DNA from: an uncultured Dehalococcoidia bacterium
GTDB taxonomy: Bacteria > Chloroflexota > Dehalococcoidia > Lucifugimonadales > G958296245
Direction of reading: 5' to 3'
DNA length: 64,000 nt
Assembly: GCA_958296245.1 (NCBI GenBank)
Contig: OY282458.1
Location: forward strand, 862,440 to 926,439
Part shown: piece by piece, positions 8,285 through 17,018 of the stretch
Numbering within the stretch: position 1 is the stretch's first letter
Layout: every line of letters starts with the position of its first letter
Notes under the pieces: model-generated
Database searches by the model: none
What the model was told of the DNA's origin: nothing
What the model saw: the letters and a program-made list of their open reading frames with translations, nothing else
Position numbers and translations under genes: made by a program

Positions 8285-9469
8285 ATGAACATTGGAGTAG
8301 TCGGGGCAGGCGTCTTCGGGCTGGCGGCAGCGATAGAGTTGCGTTCCCGGGGGCACGCGGTGACGGTCTTCGACAGGGGCGTCGCGCCGTACGAGAACGC
8401 CTCGTCCACCGACGTCGCGAAGGCCATACGCCGCACGTGGTACGCAGGTGACAACGACACCTACGTCGAGATGGCCGAGCGCTCCGCGCTCCAGTGGCGG
8501 ACCTGGGAGCGGCGGTCAGGCGAAAGCTTCTACCATCAGACCGGCGGGCTTGTCATGCTCGACAGCCTCGAGCCGGGCGAATCTATGCACGCCAGCGTTT
8601 CGTACCTGCGCGGGCGCGGGGCTGAGGTCGAAGTCCTCTCGGCGGGCGAGGTCAATGCCCGCTTTCCCCAATTCAACGTCGCGGGTGCCCAGGTGTGCGT
8701 CTACGATGGCTGGGCAGGGTACATAGAGAGCAGCAGAGCCGTCGCCGTCATGGCCCGGCTGGCCGGGGAAGAGGGGGTCGAGTTGAGGGAGTGTACCCCC
8801 ATAGACGGCTTGGAGGAGCTGGATTCCCACGTCGAGGTGTCCGTGGGAAGGGATATGGAGCGCTTCGACCGGGTCGTGGTGGCCGCGGGCTGCTGGGTTG
8901 GCCGCCTCCTTCCCACAATCGGGGCTGGCGTCAGGGTCACGCATCAGGAGATGCTTCTGATCGTGCCCGAGGAGCCGGCGAGGTTCGCTCACGGCGTGAT
9001 GCCCTGCTGGTCAGCCGACCCTGACGGCGAGGCCTGGTATGGCTTCCCGTTGCTCCGTGAGGGATACGTGAAGGTATCCAAGGACCGTCTCGGCGATGCG
9101 GTAGACCCTGACGTGGACCGCAGCGGCACCGGAGAATTTGCCGAGATGGCGCTGGCGTTTCTGCGCGAGAGGATCCCGGGAGCGGCCACCGGCAAGGTCG
9201 CCGGAGGGCGCTCTTGCCTCTACACGGTCACGCCGGACGACCACTTCATCGTGGACAGGGTGTCCGGCCTCGGCAATGTCGTCGTGGCGGGCGGCGGCAG
9301 CGGACACGGCTTCAAGTTCGGCGGCTCGATCGGCCCCGTCATAGCCGATGCCCTGGAGGGTATACCCAACACGTTGGGAGACCGCTTCCGTCTGGGCGAC
9401 CGATTCGACGGCGCAGCGCCGTCGGGGAAGGCCTCCCGGGGGTTCGCGCGCCTAACAGAGGCCACCTGA
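8285..9469 (+). CDS. FAD-dependent oxidoreductase, DAO/sarcosine oxidase-like
   Basis: The 394-residue protein starts MNIGVVGAGVFGLAAA, a Rossmann GxGxxG that binds FAD ADP. A longer in-frame start at 8261 adds eight residues before the natural beta strand and is less likely. C-terminal features fit the D-amino-acid oxidase/sarcosine oxidase family (PF01266): CLYTVTPDDHFIVDR, then GGGSGHGFKFGGSIG, the second flavin-binding loop. Such enzymes oxidise N-methyl or primary amino acids and produce H2O2. The substrate is not evident. It is convergent with the 2-hydroxyacid dehydrogenase gene. Confidence 0.88.
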   Translation: MNIGVVGAGVFGLAAAIELRSRGHAVTVFDRGVAPYENASSTDVAKAIRRTWYAGDNDTYVEMAERSALQWRTWERRSGESFYHQTGGLVMLDSLEPGESMHASVSYLRGRGAEVEVLSAGEVNARFPQFNVAGAQVCVYDGWAGYIESSRAVAVMARLAGEEGVELRECTPIDGLEELDSHVEVSVGRDMERFDRVVVAAGCWVGRLLPTIGAGVRVTHQEMLLIVPEEPARFAHGVMPCWSADPDGEAWYGFPLLREGYVKVSKDRLGDAVDPDVDRSGTGEFAEMALAFLRERIPGAATGKVAGGRSCLYTVTPDDHFIVDRVSGLGNVVVAGGGSGHGFKFGGSIGPVIADALEGIPNTLGDRFRLGDRFDGAAPSGKASRGFARLTEAT

Positions 9470-9523
9470 GAATTTCCCGTAGGGCTTCTCCGGCGCTCGG
9501 CTTACTGCTAAGGCATCGTGGTT

Positions 9524-9541
9524 GAGGCGGCTGGCCGCCTC
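9524..9541. terminator. Short hairpin between convergent genes
   Basis: GAGGCGG and CCGCCTC form a 7-bp perfect stem with a 4-base loop between the convergent stops at 9469 and 9585. No T-run follows, so termination is a guess from position. Confidence 0.3.
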
Positions 9542-9584
9542 CGCATTATGGTCACGTGTAATGCTCGGCCCGGCCCGGCGGGCG

Positions 9585-10580
9585 TCACCACGTCCACTTG
9601 CCCTTCAGTTCGTTGTTGACCACCGCGCCTTCGGGCCACCGGCCATTGAACAGGTCGATAACGCACTGCGCCGCCTCGTTACCCATCTCCTCCATAGACA
9701 GATCGTCATTCCCCGCCACGTGAGGGGAGACCACGACGTTGTCCATAGAATAGAGGGGGGTGTCGGAGGCGGTGGGCTCCTGCTCGAAGACGTCTAGGCC
9801 CGCGCCGCCAATCTGCCCGGACTCCAGGGCTTCTATCAGGTCGGCCTCGACTACAAGGCCGCCGCGCGCCGTGTTGACCAGCACTGCGTCGGCCTTCATC
9901 AAGGCGAGCTTGCGGCGGTCGATCAAGCCCTGGGTATCGTCCGACAGGGCGCAGTTGAGGCTGACGTAGTCGGATTCCTCGAGCAGGGTATCGAGACCGA
10001 CGAGCCGGATTCCGTTCTCCCGCACGAACGCCTCGTCCGGCTTCGGCTCGGCCGCCAAGACGTCCATCTTCATCGCGAGCGCCCGGGTGGCTAGGCTGCG
10101 CCCGATGCGCCCGAGGCCTACGACGCCCAGGGTGGAGCCGCGTATCGGCTTGACCGGCCGGGTCGGCCACTCGCCGCGGCGCATCGCCCGATCCTTGCTG
10201 ACGATGGCTCTGCCGGCGGCCAGTACGAGGGTCAGAGCGTGCTCGGCCACCGCCTCGTAGTTCGAATTGGGGGTGATCGTCAAGACGACGCCGTTAGCCG
10301 TGGCGGCGGCTACGTCCACCTTGTCGAATCCTACGCCGAAGCGGGCAATGACCCGAAGCTCCGGGAGCGCCTCGATCACGCTCGACGGATACCTCTCGCC
10401 CGCCGCGATCACTGCTGACGCTCCCCGCAGCAGCCCCACCTCCTCCGCGTCGCTCGCGTGTCCGTGGGAGAAGCTTCCGTCTCCAATGAGCTTGACCTCG
10501 AACCCGTGGCTCTTCAGCATTCGTATGAACGTGACGTCCTCGTCGGTGACGCGGAGTGTGCTTACGGCTACGGTGGTCAA
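9585..10580 (-). CDS. D-isomer-specific 2-hydroxyacid dehydrogenase
   Basis: The 331-residue NAD-dependent dehydrogenase has the nucleotide motif GVVGLGRIG at 152-160. The catalytic triad positions are present: Arg in NTARGGLV (about 238), Glu in FEQEP (about 267) and His in SPHVAGND (about 290). This is the phosphoglycerate/glycerate/hydroxypyruvate dehydrogenase family; no ACT domain is present, so serine biosynthesis is not implied. The start is TTG at 10580, supported by AGGAG 6 bases upstream. It lies 9 bases after the MBL-fold gene, so the two are probably co-transcribed. Confidence 0.9.
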   Translation of the reverse strand: MTTVAVSTLRVTDEDVTFIRMLKSHGFEVKLIGDGSFSHGHASDAEEVGLLRGASAVIAAGERYPSSVIEALPELRVIARFGVGFDKVDVAAATANGVVLTITPNSNYEAVAEHALTLVLAAGRAIVSKDRAMRRGEWPTRPVKPIRGSTLGVVGLGRIGRSLATRALAMKMDVLAAEPKPDEAFVRENGIRLVGLDTLLEESDYVSLNCALSDDTQGLIDRRKLALMKADAVLVNTARGGLVVEADLIEALESGQIGGAGLDVFEQEPTASDTPLYSMDNVVVSPHVAGNDDLSMEEMGNEAAQCVIDLFNGRWPEGAVVNNELKGKWTW

Positions 10581-10589
10581 CGTGAACTC

Positions 10590-11225
10590 CTATATGGCGG
10601 GGTCGAGAACGGATACCTGAGTACTTCCCGGCAGGGACGACGCGGTCACGGCAAGCTTCGGGCCGGACGTCGCCGGGGCGCCTTCCATCGCCGCCAAGAA
10701 CTCGTCGATGGGTCCCAACTCGACGGATTCGCCGCCGGTCGAGTAGTGGAGAGGCACCACGATCTTGGGGGCTATCCGGCCGATCAGATCGGCGATGGAC
10801 GCGGCGCTGAGCGTGCGCCTGCCCCCCGCCGGAGCGAGCAACACGTCGAGGCCGTTCAGGTACTCTACCTGCCTGGGAGCCAGGCCGGTGTTGAGGTTGC
10901 CAAGGTGACAGAGCGTGAGGCCCTCGGCCTTGATTCTGTAGACGGTGTTGATCAGACGCTCTCCGGCGCCGCTCTTCCGGTCGGTTCCGATGCCTCTGAT
11001 GGAGAACCCCGATATCTCGTACTCGCCCGGTCCCTTAAGCACCTTTGGGTTGCCGCCCAGTGCGTCAACCGCGGAGTGGTGCGGGTCGGCGCAACTGACC
11101 GTGACGACGTCGGACGGCTGGGGGGGCAACTCGACGCCGAGCGAGTTGCGGTATGGGTCGGTGATTAGGGTACGGCCCCGACTGCGCACGCGGACACATG
11201 AGTGTCCCAGCCAAGCTATCTCCAT
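10590..11225 (-). CDS. MBL-fold metal-dependent hydrolase (UPF0173/PF13483-like)
   Basis: From the ATG at 11225 the product (211 residues) begins MEIAWLGHSCVRVRSRG, the usual start of this single-domain metallo-hydrolase group. A longer frame to 11297 adds 24 residues not expected in the family. Metal-ligand-like residues are D in TLITDPY, H in SADPHHSAVD, H in CHLGNL and H in VVPLHYS. The classic HxHxDH is reduced, as in other PF13483 members. It probably hydrolyses a small ester or phosphoester, but the substrate is unknown. The 2-hydroxyacid dehydrogenase follows after 9 bases. Confidence 0.78.
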   Translation of the reverse strand: MEIAWLGHSCVRVRSRGRTLITDPYRNSLGVELPPQPSDVVTVSCADPHHSAVDALGGNPKVLKGPGEYEISGFSIRGIGTDRKSGAGERLINTVYRIKAEGLTLCHLGNLNTGLAPRQVEYLNGLDVLLAPAGGRRTLSAASIADLIGRIAPKIVVPLHYSTGGESVELGPIDEFLAAMEGAPATSGPKLAVTASSLPGSTQVSVLDPAI

Positions 11226-11300
11226 CTTGGACCGGAGCAGAACGCCATGAGCGTGAGTATAGCGACCACTACGCGGCGTTACAACTATTAACTCCAAGCC

Positions 11301-11321
11301 GTAACTGTTCAGAGTTCGTGA
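11301..11321 (+). repeat. GTAACTGTTCAG motif, copy 1
   Basis: GTAACTGTTCAG followed by AGTTCGTGAG matches intergenic motifs at 26944, 50862, 50992 (reverse), 53484 (reverse) and 58186. It lies upstream of the ABC binding-protein gene. Confidence 0.6.
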
Positions 11322-11460
11322 GGTCCATTCCTAAGAGGGACCGGCGGGTGTGCAAGGACTTTAGATTTACATAGTATGAAAAACCCTTGCGCAACCGCCG
11401 GCGTTTCGGCAATACTACGTGACGCAATTTTAGGTAGGACATCATTCAATGGAGGGGGAA

Positions 11461-12837
11461 ATGACACGCTTCGGCATCATTGCTGCGTTCCTGACTTTCG
11501 TCCTAGCACTGGCTGCGGCCGGGTGCGGGTCCGCCGAGCCGACGCCCACACCCGTCGTGCCCACACCCGTCGTGGTTGAGAAGGAGGTGGTAGTTGAGAA
11601 GGAGGTAGTGGTTGAGAAGGAGGTAATCAAAGAGGTGGTGGTGGAGCAGGAGGTAATCAAGGAGGTGATGGTTGAGCAGGAGGCGTTGCCGCCCCTGGTC
11701 GTCGGCAACCTCAATGCCTTTACCGGGTCTCTCACGGAGTTCGCGACGCCGCTGCGCAACTCGGTGGAGCTTGCCGCCAACCACGTCAACCGCGCCGGAG
11801 GGATACAGGGCGCCTCCATGGTCATCATCAGCCGCGATACGGGAGTCAACCCGGTGCAGGGCGTTGATTCGGCCCGGGCGCTGGTGGACGTCGAGAACAC
11901 CGTGGCTATAGTCGGCGCGCTTTCCAGCGGCGTCACCATCGCCGTTGCACAGTCGGTCACCGTACCCAAGGGGCAGTTGCTGATTTCGGGCGCGTCAACC
12001 GCCCCCAGTATCACGGTTCTGGAGGACGACGATCTGGTCTTCCGCACCGCGCCGTCGGACGCGGCGCAAGGGGTTGTCCTAGCGAAGCTGGCCCAAGAGG
12101 AGGGATACGAGAACGTCGGCATCATGTACATCAACAACGCCTACGGTGAGGGGCTTGCCGACCAGTTCGAGAAGAGCTTCACCGAAATGGGCGGAACGGT
12201 GACGGCAAAGGTACCGCACGAAGACGTGCAGCCCACCTTCGTTTCCGAGTTGGAGAAGGCGACTGAGGGGGACCCCGACGTGCTGATAACCATGAGCTAC
12301 ACGGGTCAAGTCTCGGTGTACGTCCGGGAGGCGCTGGAGGGCGGGTACGCCGACAAGTTCCTGTTTGTTGACGGCGTCAAGGGCGCTGAGTGGATCGATG
12401 GGATCAATGCATGGGAGGCGCTGGAGGGCACGCTGGGCACCGCCCCGGGCGGGCCGGACCGCCCGGAGAAGGCCGCCTTCGACAGCGCCTATCTCGACAC
12501 TTTCGGCTACCCCGTGTCGCATCCGTTCATGGCCGAGCATTATGACGCCACCGTCTTGATCGCGCTAGCTGCCGCCAAGGCCGGGAACACCACCGACGCG
12601 GCGGCCATCCGCGACGCGCTCCGTGACGTGGCGAATGCTCCGGGAGAGGTTGTCGGCCCAGGCCGCGACGGCATCGCTAGGGCGCTGAGTCTCATAGCCG
12701 ATGGCAAGGACATCAACTACGAGGGCGCCTCCGGGATTGTGGACCTCGACGAGAACGGCGACGTGTTCGGCCCCATAGAGATATGGAAGGTCGAGGGCGG
12801 GGAGATAAAGTCCACGGGAAGGTTCGAGCAGCCGTAG
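11461..12837 (+). CDS. livK: Branched-chain amino acid-type ABC importer, substrate-binding lipoprotein
   Basis: This 458-residue lipoprotein has signal MTRFGIIAAF... and lipobox AAGC. The upstream in-frame ATG at 11449 overlaps the ribosome site GGAGGGGG, so 11461 is preferred. A low-complexity linker follows the lipid anchor, rich in VVVEKEV and VIKEV units, as in many Chloroflexota binding proteins. The rest is a type I periplasmic binding fold (PF13458): PLVVGNLNAFTGSL, SARALVDVENTVAIVGALSSG, VGIMYINNAYGEG. It captures an amino acid or similar anion for the livGFHM machinery encoded convergently from 16919 to 13012. Actual specificity is unknown. Confidence 0.9.
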   Translation: MTRFGIIAAFLTFVLALAAAGCGSAEPTPTPVVPTPVVVEKEVVVEKEVVVEKEVIKEVVVEQEVIKEVMVEQEALPPLVVGNLNAFTGSLTEFATPLRNSVELAANHVNRAGGIQGASMVIISRDTGVNPVQGVDSARALVDVENTVAIVGALSSGVTIAVAQSVTVPKGQLLISGASTAPSITVLEDDDLVFRTAPSDAAQGVVLAKLAQEEGYENVGIMYINNAYGEGLADQFEKSFTEMGGTVTAKVPHEDVQPTFVSELEKATEGDPDVLITMSYTGQVSVYVREALEGGYADKFLFVDGVKGAEWIDGINAWEALEGTLGTAPGGPDRPEKAAFDSAYLDTFGYPVSHPFMAEHYDATVLIALAAAKAGNTTDAAAIRDALRDVANAPGEVVGPGRDGIARALSLIADGKDINYEGASGIVDLDENGDVFGPIEIWKVEGGEIKSTGRFEQP

Positions 12838-12863
12838 CGCCGGAACACTCCGGTTGACGAGCA

Positions 12864-12892
12864 GGGGGGCGGCTCACGCTGAGCCGCCCCCC
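12864..12892 (+). terminator. Rho-independent terminator after livK
   Basis: GGGGGGCGGCTCA and its complement form a perfect 13-bp stem around CGC, followed by TCTTTGTTT. It lies 27 bases past the livK stop. Confidence 0.88.
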
Positions 12893-13011
12893 TCTTTGTT
12901 TGCCGCACGGCTCGGATGAGGCCCTTGCAGGCTGCGATGGCTTCCTTGCGGATCCCTCCCTAGCCAGGGGAGAGGGCGCCCCCGCTGCGTACTCCGTAAT
13001 TAAGCCGCTTG

Positions 13012-14004
13012 CTAGATCCGGGCGCCGTCTGCCGACCGCGCCACCTTCCGCTCCTCGCCCAGTATGCCCCCGGGACGTATCAGGATCACCGCGACTATGA
13101 GCACGCCTATCATGAAGAAGCGGAAGTTGGGGTCGGAGAACACGCCGGGCAGGAACTGGGTGCCGCTCCAAATCCCCCATACGAGGAAAGCGCCAAGGAT
13201 AGCCCCCTTGTTGTTGCCTGATCCCCCCACCATGAGCATGGCCCATATGATGAAGGTGGCCAGCAGGGGGTCGAAAGTCAGCGGCGAGAGGAACCGCACG
13301 TTGTGGGCGAAGAGCGCCCCGCCGATCCCCATGATGATCGCTCCCATGATGAACGCCTGGAGCTTGAAGTTGAACACGTTCTTGCCGCTGGCCTCGGCTG
13401 CGGTCTCGTCCTCGCGGATGGCCCGCAGCACCCTGCCCCAAGGAGACTTGGCCGCCCGCTCCACAGCCGCGTACAGGGCTGCCAGAACGACCAGCACGAC
13501 TACCAGGTACAGGTAGTCGTAGTTCTCGGGAGATATCCAGTCGCCCAGGAACTTGGGTATCCGGTACAGGCCCTTGGAACCGTTGGCTACCCACTTCTCG
13601 TTGAGGAAGAAGAGCCGGACAGTCTCGGCGATGCCGAGGGTCGCTATGGCCAGATAGTCGTCCCGCAGGCGTAGGGTTACATAGCCTATTGCCAAGGCGA
13701 TGACGCCGCAGACGATGGAGGCCGCACCCAGGCCGAGAAAGAACCAGAGGTCTATTCCCAGGTCCAAGAAGCCCAACTCGGACCAGTTGCCGCCGAACTT
13801 GAAATCCTCGAACAGGGCCGGGTCAGGGGTCTGGGTCGTCATCAGCGCCGCCGTATAGGCTCCCAGCGCGAAGAATCCGGCGATGCCTATGTTGAAAAGT
13901 CCGGTGGAGCCCCAATGGACGTTTAGGCCGAGCGCGAACACGCCGTAAATCCCCGCCATTATGGCAAAGCCGGCGGAGTAGCTGATCACGCCGATTACGT
14001 CCAA
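13012..14004 (-). CDS. livM: Branched-chain amino acid-type ABC permease LivM
   Basis: The 330-residue integral membrane protein has about ten hydrophobic segments. It carries LivM signatures: YAVFALGLN-like GVFALGLNVHWGSTGLFNIG near the start, LRLRDDYLAIATLG and LRAIREDETAAEASGKN, the latter being the loop that contacts the ATPases. It is the last gene of the minus-strand transport cluster, 87 bases after livH. The C-terminus ends with GGILGEER, typical of the family. Confidence 0.92.
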   Translation of the reverse strand: MDVIGVISYSAGFAIMAGIYGVFALGLNVHWGSTGLFNIGIAGFFALGAYTAALMTTQTPDPALFEDFKFGGNWSELGFLDLGIDLWFFLGLGAASIVCGVIALAIGYVTLRLRDDYLAIATLGIAETVRLFFLNEKWVANGSKGLYRIPKFLGDWISPENYDYLYLVVVLVVLAALYAAVERAAKSPWGRVLRAIREDETAAEASGKNVFNFKLQAFIMGAIIMGIGGALFAHNVRFLSPLTFDPLLATFIIWAMLMVGGSGNNKGAILGAFLVWGIWSGTQFLPGVFSDPNFRFFMIGVLIVAVILIRPGGILGEERKVARSADGARI

Positions 14005-14091
14005 AGCGTACCTTCCTTGATAATTAGCTGCCGGGGCTCAGCCGCGTGATTCCTTCGGCGTTTTAACGACAACAGGACTCATGATATTCTC

Positions 14092-15120
14092 CTACCGATA
14101 TTCGGCCCCTCCGAATATGCCGCGCGGCCTCACCAGCAGCATGACGATCATGATGGCGAAAGCCACCGCGGGTTTATAGCTGGGATTGAGCCACTGGGTT
14201 GATACTTCCGCACTCACTCCGATGATGAAGGCGCCCACCAGCGCGCCGTACGGATTGCCTATGCCTCCGAGGGTGACGGCGGCGAACAGGGGGATCAGGA
14301 ATTTCCATCCCATTATGGGCAGCAGCTGCGCTTGGGACACCGCCAGCAGAACGCCGGCGGTGGCGGCCAGCCCCGCACCTATCGCCCACGTCCAGCGTAT
14401 TACGCTCTGCGTGTCTATTCCGCTGACCAAGGCCAGATCGGGGTTGTCCGCCGTGGCGCGCATGGCTTTGCCCATTCTGGTGCGGGTCAGCAAGAGATAG
14501 ACGGCGGCCACCAGTATGACGGTCACGACGGCGATGAAGATGCTGTCGGGGGCTATGCGCACGTCCATGGGCAGATGGTAGACCTGCCGGGACTCGCGCG
14601 GGTAGTGCTGCGTGCCGCCGCTCCAGATGATCTGCACCAGCCCGCGCAGCGCGATGGCGACTCCGAGGGACATCATCGCCAGCACAACCGCGTTCACCCT
14701 GCGGTCCCGGAGCCTGCGGTAGATTACCGCGTCGAGGGCGATGGCCCCGATTGCAACGACTGCCACCGCTACGGGCAGCGCAAGGAGCACAGGGTAGCCG
14801 AAGGTGAACGGGCCCAACCCCTGTCCTTCTATGCCCACTCTCGGCAGCGCCTCTTCGACCATGAAGAGCGCCACGTAGGCTCCCATCGTCATGTAGTCGC
14901 CGTGGGCGACGTTAGCGAAGTTCAGGATGCCATAGATGAGTGTGATGCCAATGGCCCCCAATGCGATGATGCTCCCCAAGATGAAGCCGTTGACCACCAA
15001 GCCCATCTTGACGAAGGGCAACAGTCCCGCTGCCGCGGCTGCCGCCACGATGACCGCGGTAGTGAGTGCGGGTGTCCAGGCTAGGCCGATCCGTCTTGTC
15101 ATGTTCTTCATGGGAAGCAT
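14092..15120 (-). CDS. livH: Branched-chain amino acid-type ABC permease LivH
   Basis: The 342-residue membrane permease has the LivH core: LGSIIALGAIGITLIYGILNF near residue 50, then ANVAHGDYMTMGAY, and the cytoplasmic coupling loop RTRMGKAMRATADNPDLA near 220. The N-terminus has three nearby Met codons (15120, 15111, 15102) without a strong ribosome site, so the start is uncertain by a few residues. It pairs with LivM. A GC-rich intergenic repeat separates it from livF upstream. Confidence 0.92.
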   Translation of the reverse strand: MLPMKNMTRRIGLAWTPALTTAVIVAAAAAAGLLPFVKMGLVVNGFILGSIIALGAIGITLIYGILNFANVAHGDYMTMGAYVALFMVEEALPRVGIEGQGLGPFTFGYPVLLALPVAVAVVAIGAIALDAVIYRRLRDRRVNAVVLAMMSLGVAIALRGLVQIIWSGGTQHYPRESRQVYHLPMDVRIAPDSIFIAVVTVILVAAVYLLLTRTRMGKAMRATADNPDLALVSGIDTQSVIRWTWAIGAGLAATAGVLLAVSQAQLLPIMGWKFLIPLFAAVTLGGIGNPYGALVGAFIIGVSAEVSTQWLNPSYKPAVAFAIMIVMLLVRPRGIFGGAEYR

Positions 15121-15153
15121 GGAGGGCCTATTGATCCAACATCATTGTATTGA

Positions 15154-15315
15154 TGAGATTCCCGCCCACCCGCCCTATGTGGAGGTGGGGGACACCCCCA
15201 CGCCCCCGGCGAGGGGCCATACGGCCACCCACATGCTGCACGCGGCCCTGGGACACCCCCACGCCCCCGGCGGGGGGTGTCCCCCTCTGCACACCCCGAG
15301 GGGGATTTCTCCTAG
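15154..15315. repeat. GC-rich palindromic repeat, copy A (partly duplicated)
   Basis: This copy contains GTGGAGGTGGGGGACACC, whose centre is palindromic (GTGGGGG/CCCCCAC), then CGCCCCCGGCGAGGGG. After a 32-base insert the second half occurs again, ending CTCTGCACACCCCGAGGG. The same unit occurs at 53401 and three times at 56124-56420. It sits inside the transport cluster between livF and livH. Confidence 0.85.
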
Positions 15316-15345
15316 TTAGTTCCGTCATTTCAAAGTGTTTGGCCA

Positions 15346-16050
15346 CTATGCTCCCAGGTAGAGTCGGCCCACTTCCGGGTTGTCGAGCAGCGCCGGGCCT
15401 CGATCTTCCAGCCGGTTCCGGCCGGAGACTAGGATGTAGCCCCTGTGCGACATTCGCAGCGCCTCGCGGGCGTTCTGCTCCACCAGCAGCAGGGCGACCC
15501 CGGCGCTGTTGATGCTCTGGATACGGTCGAACACCATACCCATGATGGCCGGGGAGAGCCCGGCGGAGGGCTCATCCAAGAGCAGAAGGGCGGGGTCTAG
15601 CATGAGCGCGCGGGCGATGGCCAGCATCTGGCGCTGCCCGCCTGAGAGACTGCCGGCCTTACGGCCGGGGCGCAGCGCCAGATCCGGGAACAGCTCGAAC
15701 ATCTCCTCGATGCGGTCGGGGTGGCTGCCGGAGCGGACGAAAGCGCCCATTTCCAGGTTTTCGCGGATGCTCAGGGAGGGGAATACGTTGGCGGACTGGG
15801 GCACGTAGCATAGACCCGACCGCACGATCCGCTCCGGGGACTGGGCGGATATGTCCACGCCCTTGAACGTCACTCTCCCGGTCCTGACCCGCACTAGGCC
15901 AACCACGGCCTTCATGAGGGTGGACTTCCCACAGCCGTTGGGCCCGATGATAGTTACCACCTCGCCTTCGTTCACAGCCACGGATACGCCGTGCAGGATC
16001 TCGGTCTCCCCGTATCCGGCCACTACCTCGGAGGCCTCTAGGAGCGCCAT
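15346..16050 (-). CDS. livF: Branched-chain amino acid-type ABC ATPase LivF
   Basis: The 234-residue ATPase starts MALLEASEVVAGYG at 16050, whose ATG overlaps the livG TGA, indicating translational coupling. Walker A is GPNGCGKS, the signature is LSGGQRQMLAIARAL, Walker B is LLLLDEPSAGLSP, and the H-loop ends in LLVEQN. These are the LivF versions of the motifs. The frame is open far upstream, but that part is antisense-like noise over livG. It energises import with LivG. Confidence 0.95.
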   Translation of the reverse strand: MALLEASEVVAGYGETEILHGVSVAVNEGEVVTIIGPNGCGKSTLMKAVVGLVRVRTGRVTFKGVDISAQSPERIVRSGLCYVPQSANVFPSLSIRENLEMGAFVRSGSHPDRIEEMFELFPDLALRPGRKAGSLSGGQRQMLAIARALMLDPALLLLDEPSAGLSPAIMGMVFDRIQSINSAGVALLLVEQNAREALRMSHRGYILVSGRNRLEDRGPALLDNPEVGRLYLGA

Positions 16051-16919
16051 CAGCGGCGGCTCCCCAAGTAGGCTTCCAGCACCCTGGGGTCCTCCTGTAC
16101 CTGCGTCGGAGTGCCTTTGGCGATAACGGCTCCGTTGGCCATGACGATAATCGGGTCGCATAGGCGCATGACGAGATGCATGTCGTGTTCGATGATTATG
16201 AAGGTGACGCCGCGCTCGACGCTGGCGAGGAGGATGCTGGCGGAGATGTCCCGCAGCAGGGTGCGGTTGACCCCGGCTGCCGGTTCGTCCAGGAGCACCA
16301 GTTTCGGGTCGGCCATCAGGGTCCGGGCCAGCTCCAGCAGCTTCTTCTGGCCGGTGGACAGGTTGCCCGCGTACTCGTTGGTTAGGTGTGAGAGCTTGAC
16401 GAAGTCCAGCGCCTCCAACGCCTTGGACTCGATGCGCCGCTCCTCCCTGGCGACTCTCCACGGCGTCAGCCATGCCTTCCAGATACTCTCGCCGATCTGA
16501 GGCGCCGGCACCAGCATCAGGTTCTCCAAGACGGTCATCCGCTTCATCTCCCTGGGTATCTGGAAGGTGCGCATGAGGCCCAGCTCGAATGTCTGATGCA
16601 TCTTCATCCCGTCGATTCGCCGGCCACCCAAGACTATCTGCCCGCCGGAAGGAGATACCGCGCCGGACACCAGGTTGAAGAGTGTCGTCTTCCCCGCGCC
16701 GTTGGGGCCGATGAGCCCGGTTATGGCGCCGGGCGCAACCTCCATAGAGCAATGGTCCACTGCCCGAACTCCTCCAAAGTCCTTGACGAGACCGCGGACC
16801 TGGAGCAGGGGCGCTGTGTCCGTCAAACCGACGTCCGGAGGGTTGGATTTCGCGTTAGGCGCATCTTCTCGAGGCGGGTGAGGTTTGATGTGGCTTTGGG
16901 GGTTGTCAGGTGCTACCAT
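16050..16919 (-). CDS. livG: Branched-chain amino acid-type ABC ATPase LivG
   Basis: The 289-residue ATPase has Walker A GPNGAGKTT, LivG-type loop LMRTFQIPREMKRMTVLENL, signature NLSTGQKKLLELARTL, Walker B LVLLDEPAAGVN and H-loop IIIEHDM. About 38 N-terminal residues precede the usual family start (LLQVRGLVKDFGG). They are polar and may be real or may mean a later start is used; no clear ribosome site decides. It is the first gene of livGFHM on the minus strand. Confidence 0.93.
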   Translation of the reverse strand: MVAPDNPQSHIKPHPPREDAPNAKSNPPDVGLTDTAPLLQVRGLVKDFGGVRAVDHCSMEVAPGAITGLIGPNGAGKTTLFNLVSGAVSPSGGQIVLGGRRIDGMKMHQTFELGLMRTFQIPREMKRMTVLENLMLVPAPQIGESIWKAWLTPWRVAREERRIESKALEALDFVKLSHLTNEYAGNLSTGQKKLLELARTLMADPKLVLLDEPAAGVNRTLLRDISASILLASVERGVTFIIIEHDMHLVMRLCDPIIVMANGAVIAKGTPTQVQEDPRVLEAYLGSRR

Positions 16920-17018
16920 CTTAAGAGGCCGTTGCGAGTACGGGCAGAATACACGATAGAAGGCATCGCCGCCAACGAGCCGAACGCAATAATCAGTAAG
17001 GGGCAGGAGGTTTCAACA

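Noticed and set aside
12713..13594. Long minus-strand frame over the livM gene and livK end
   Set aside because: It overlaps livM in another frame and has arginine/proline-rich composition typical of GC-driven spurious frames.
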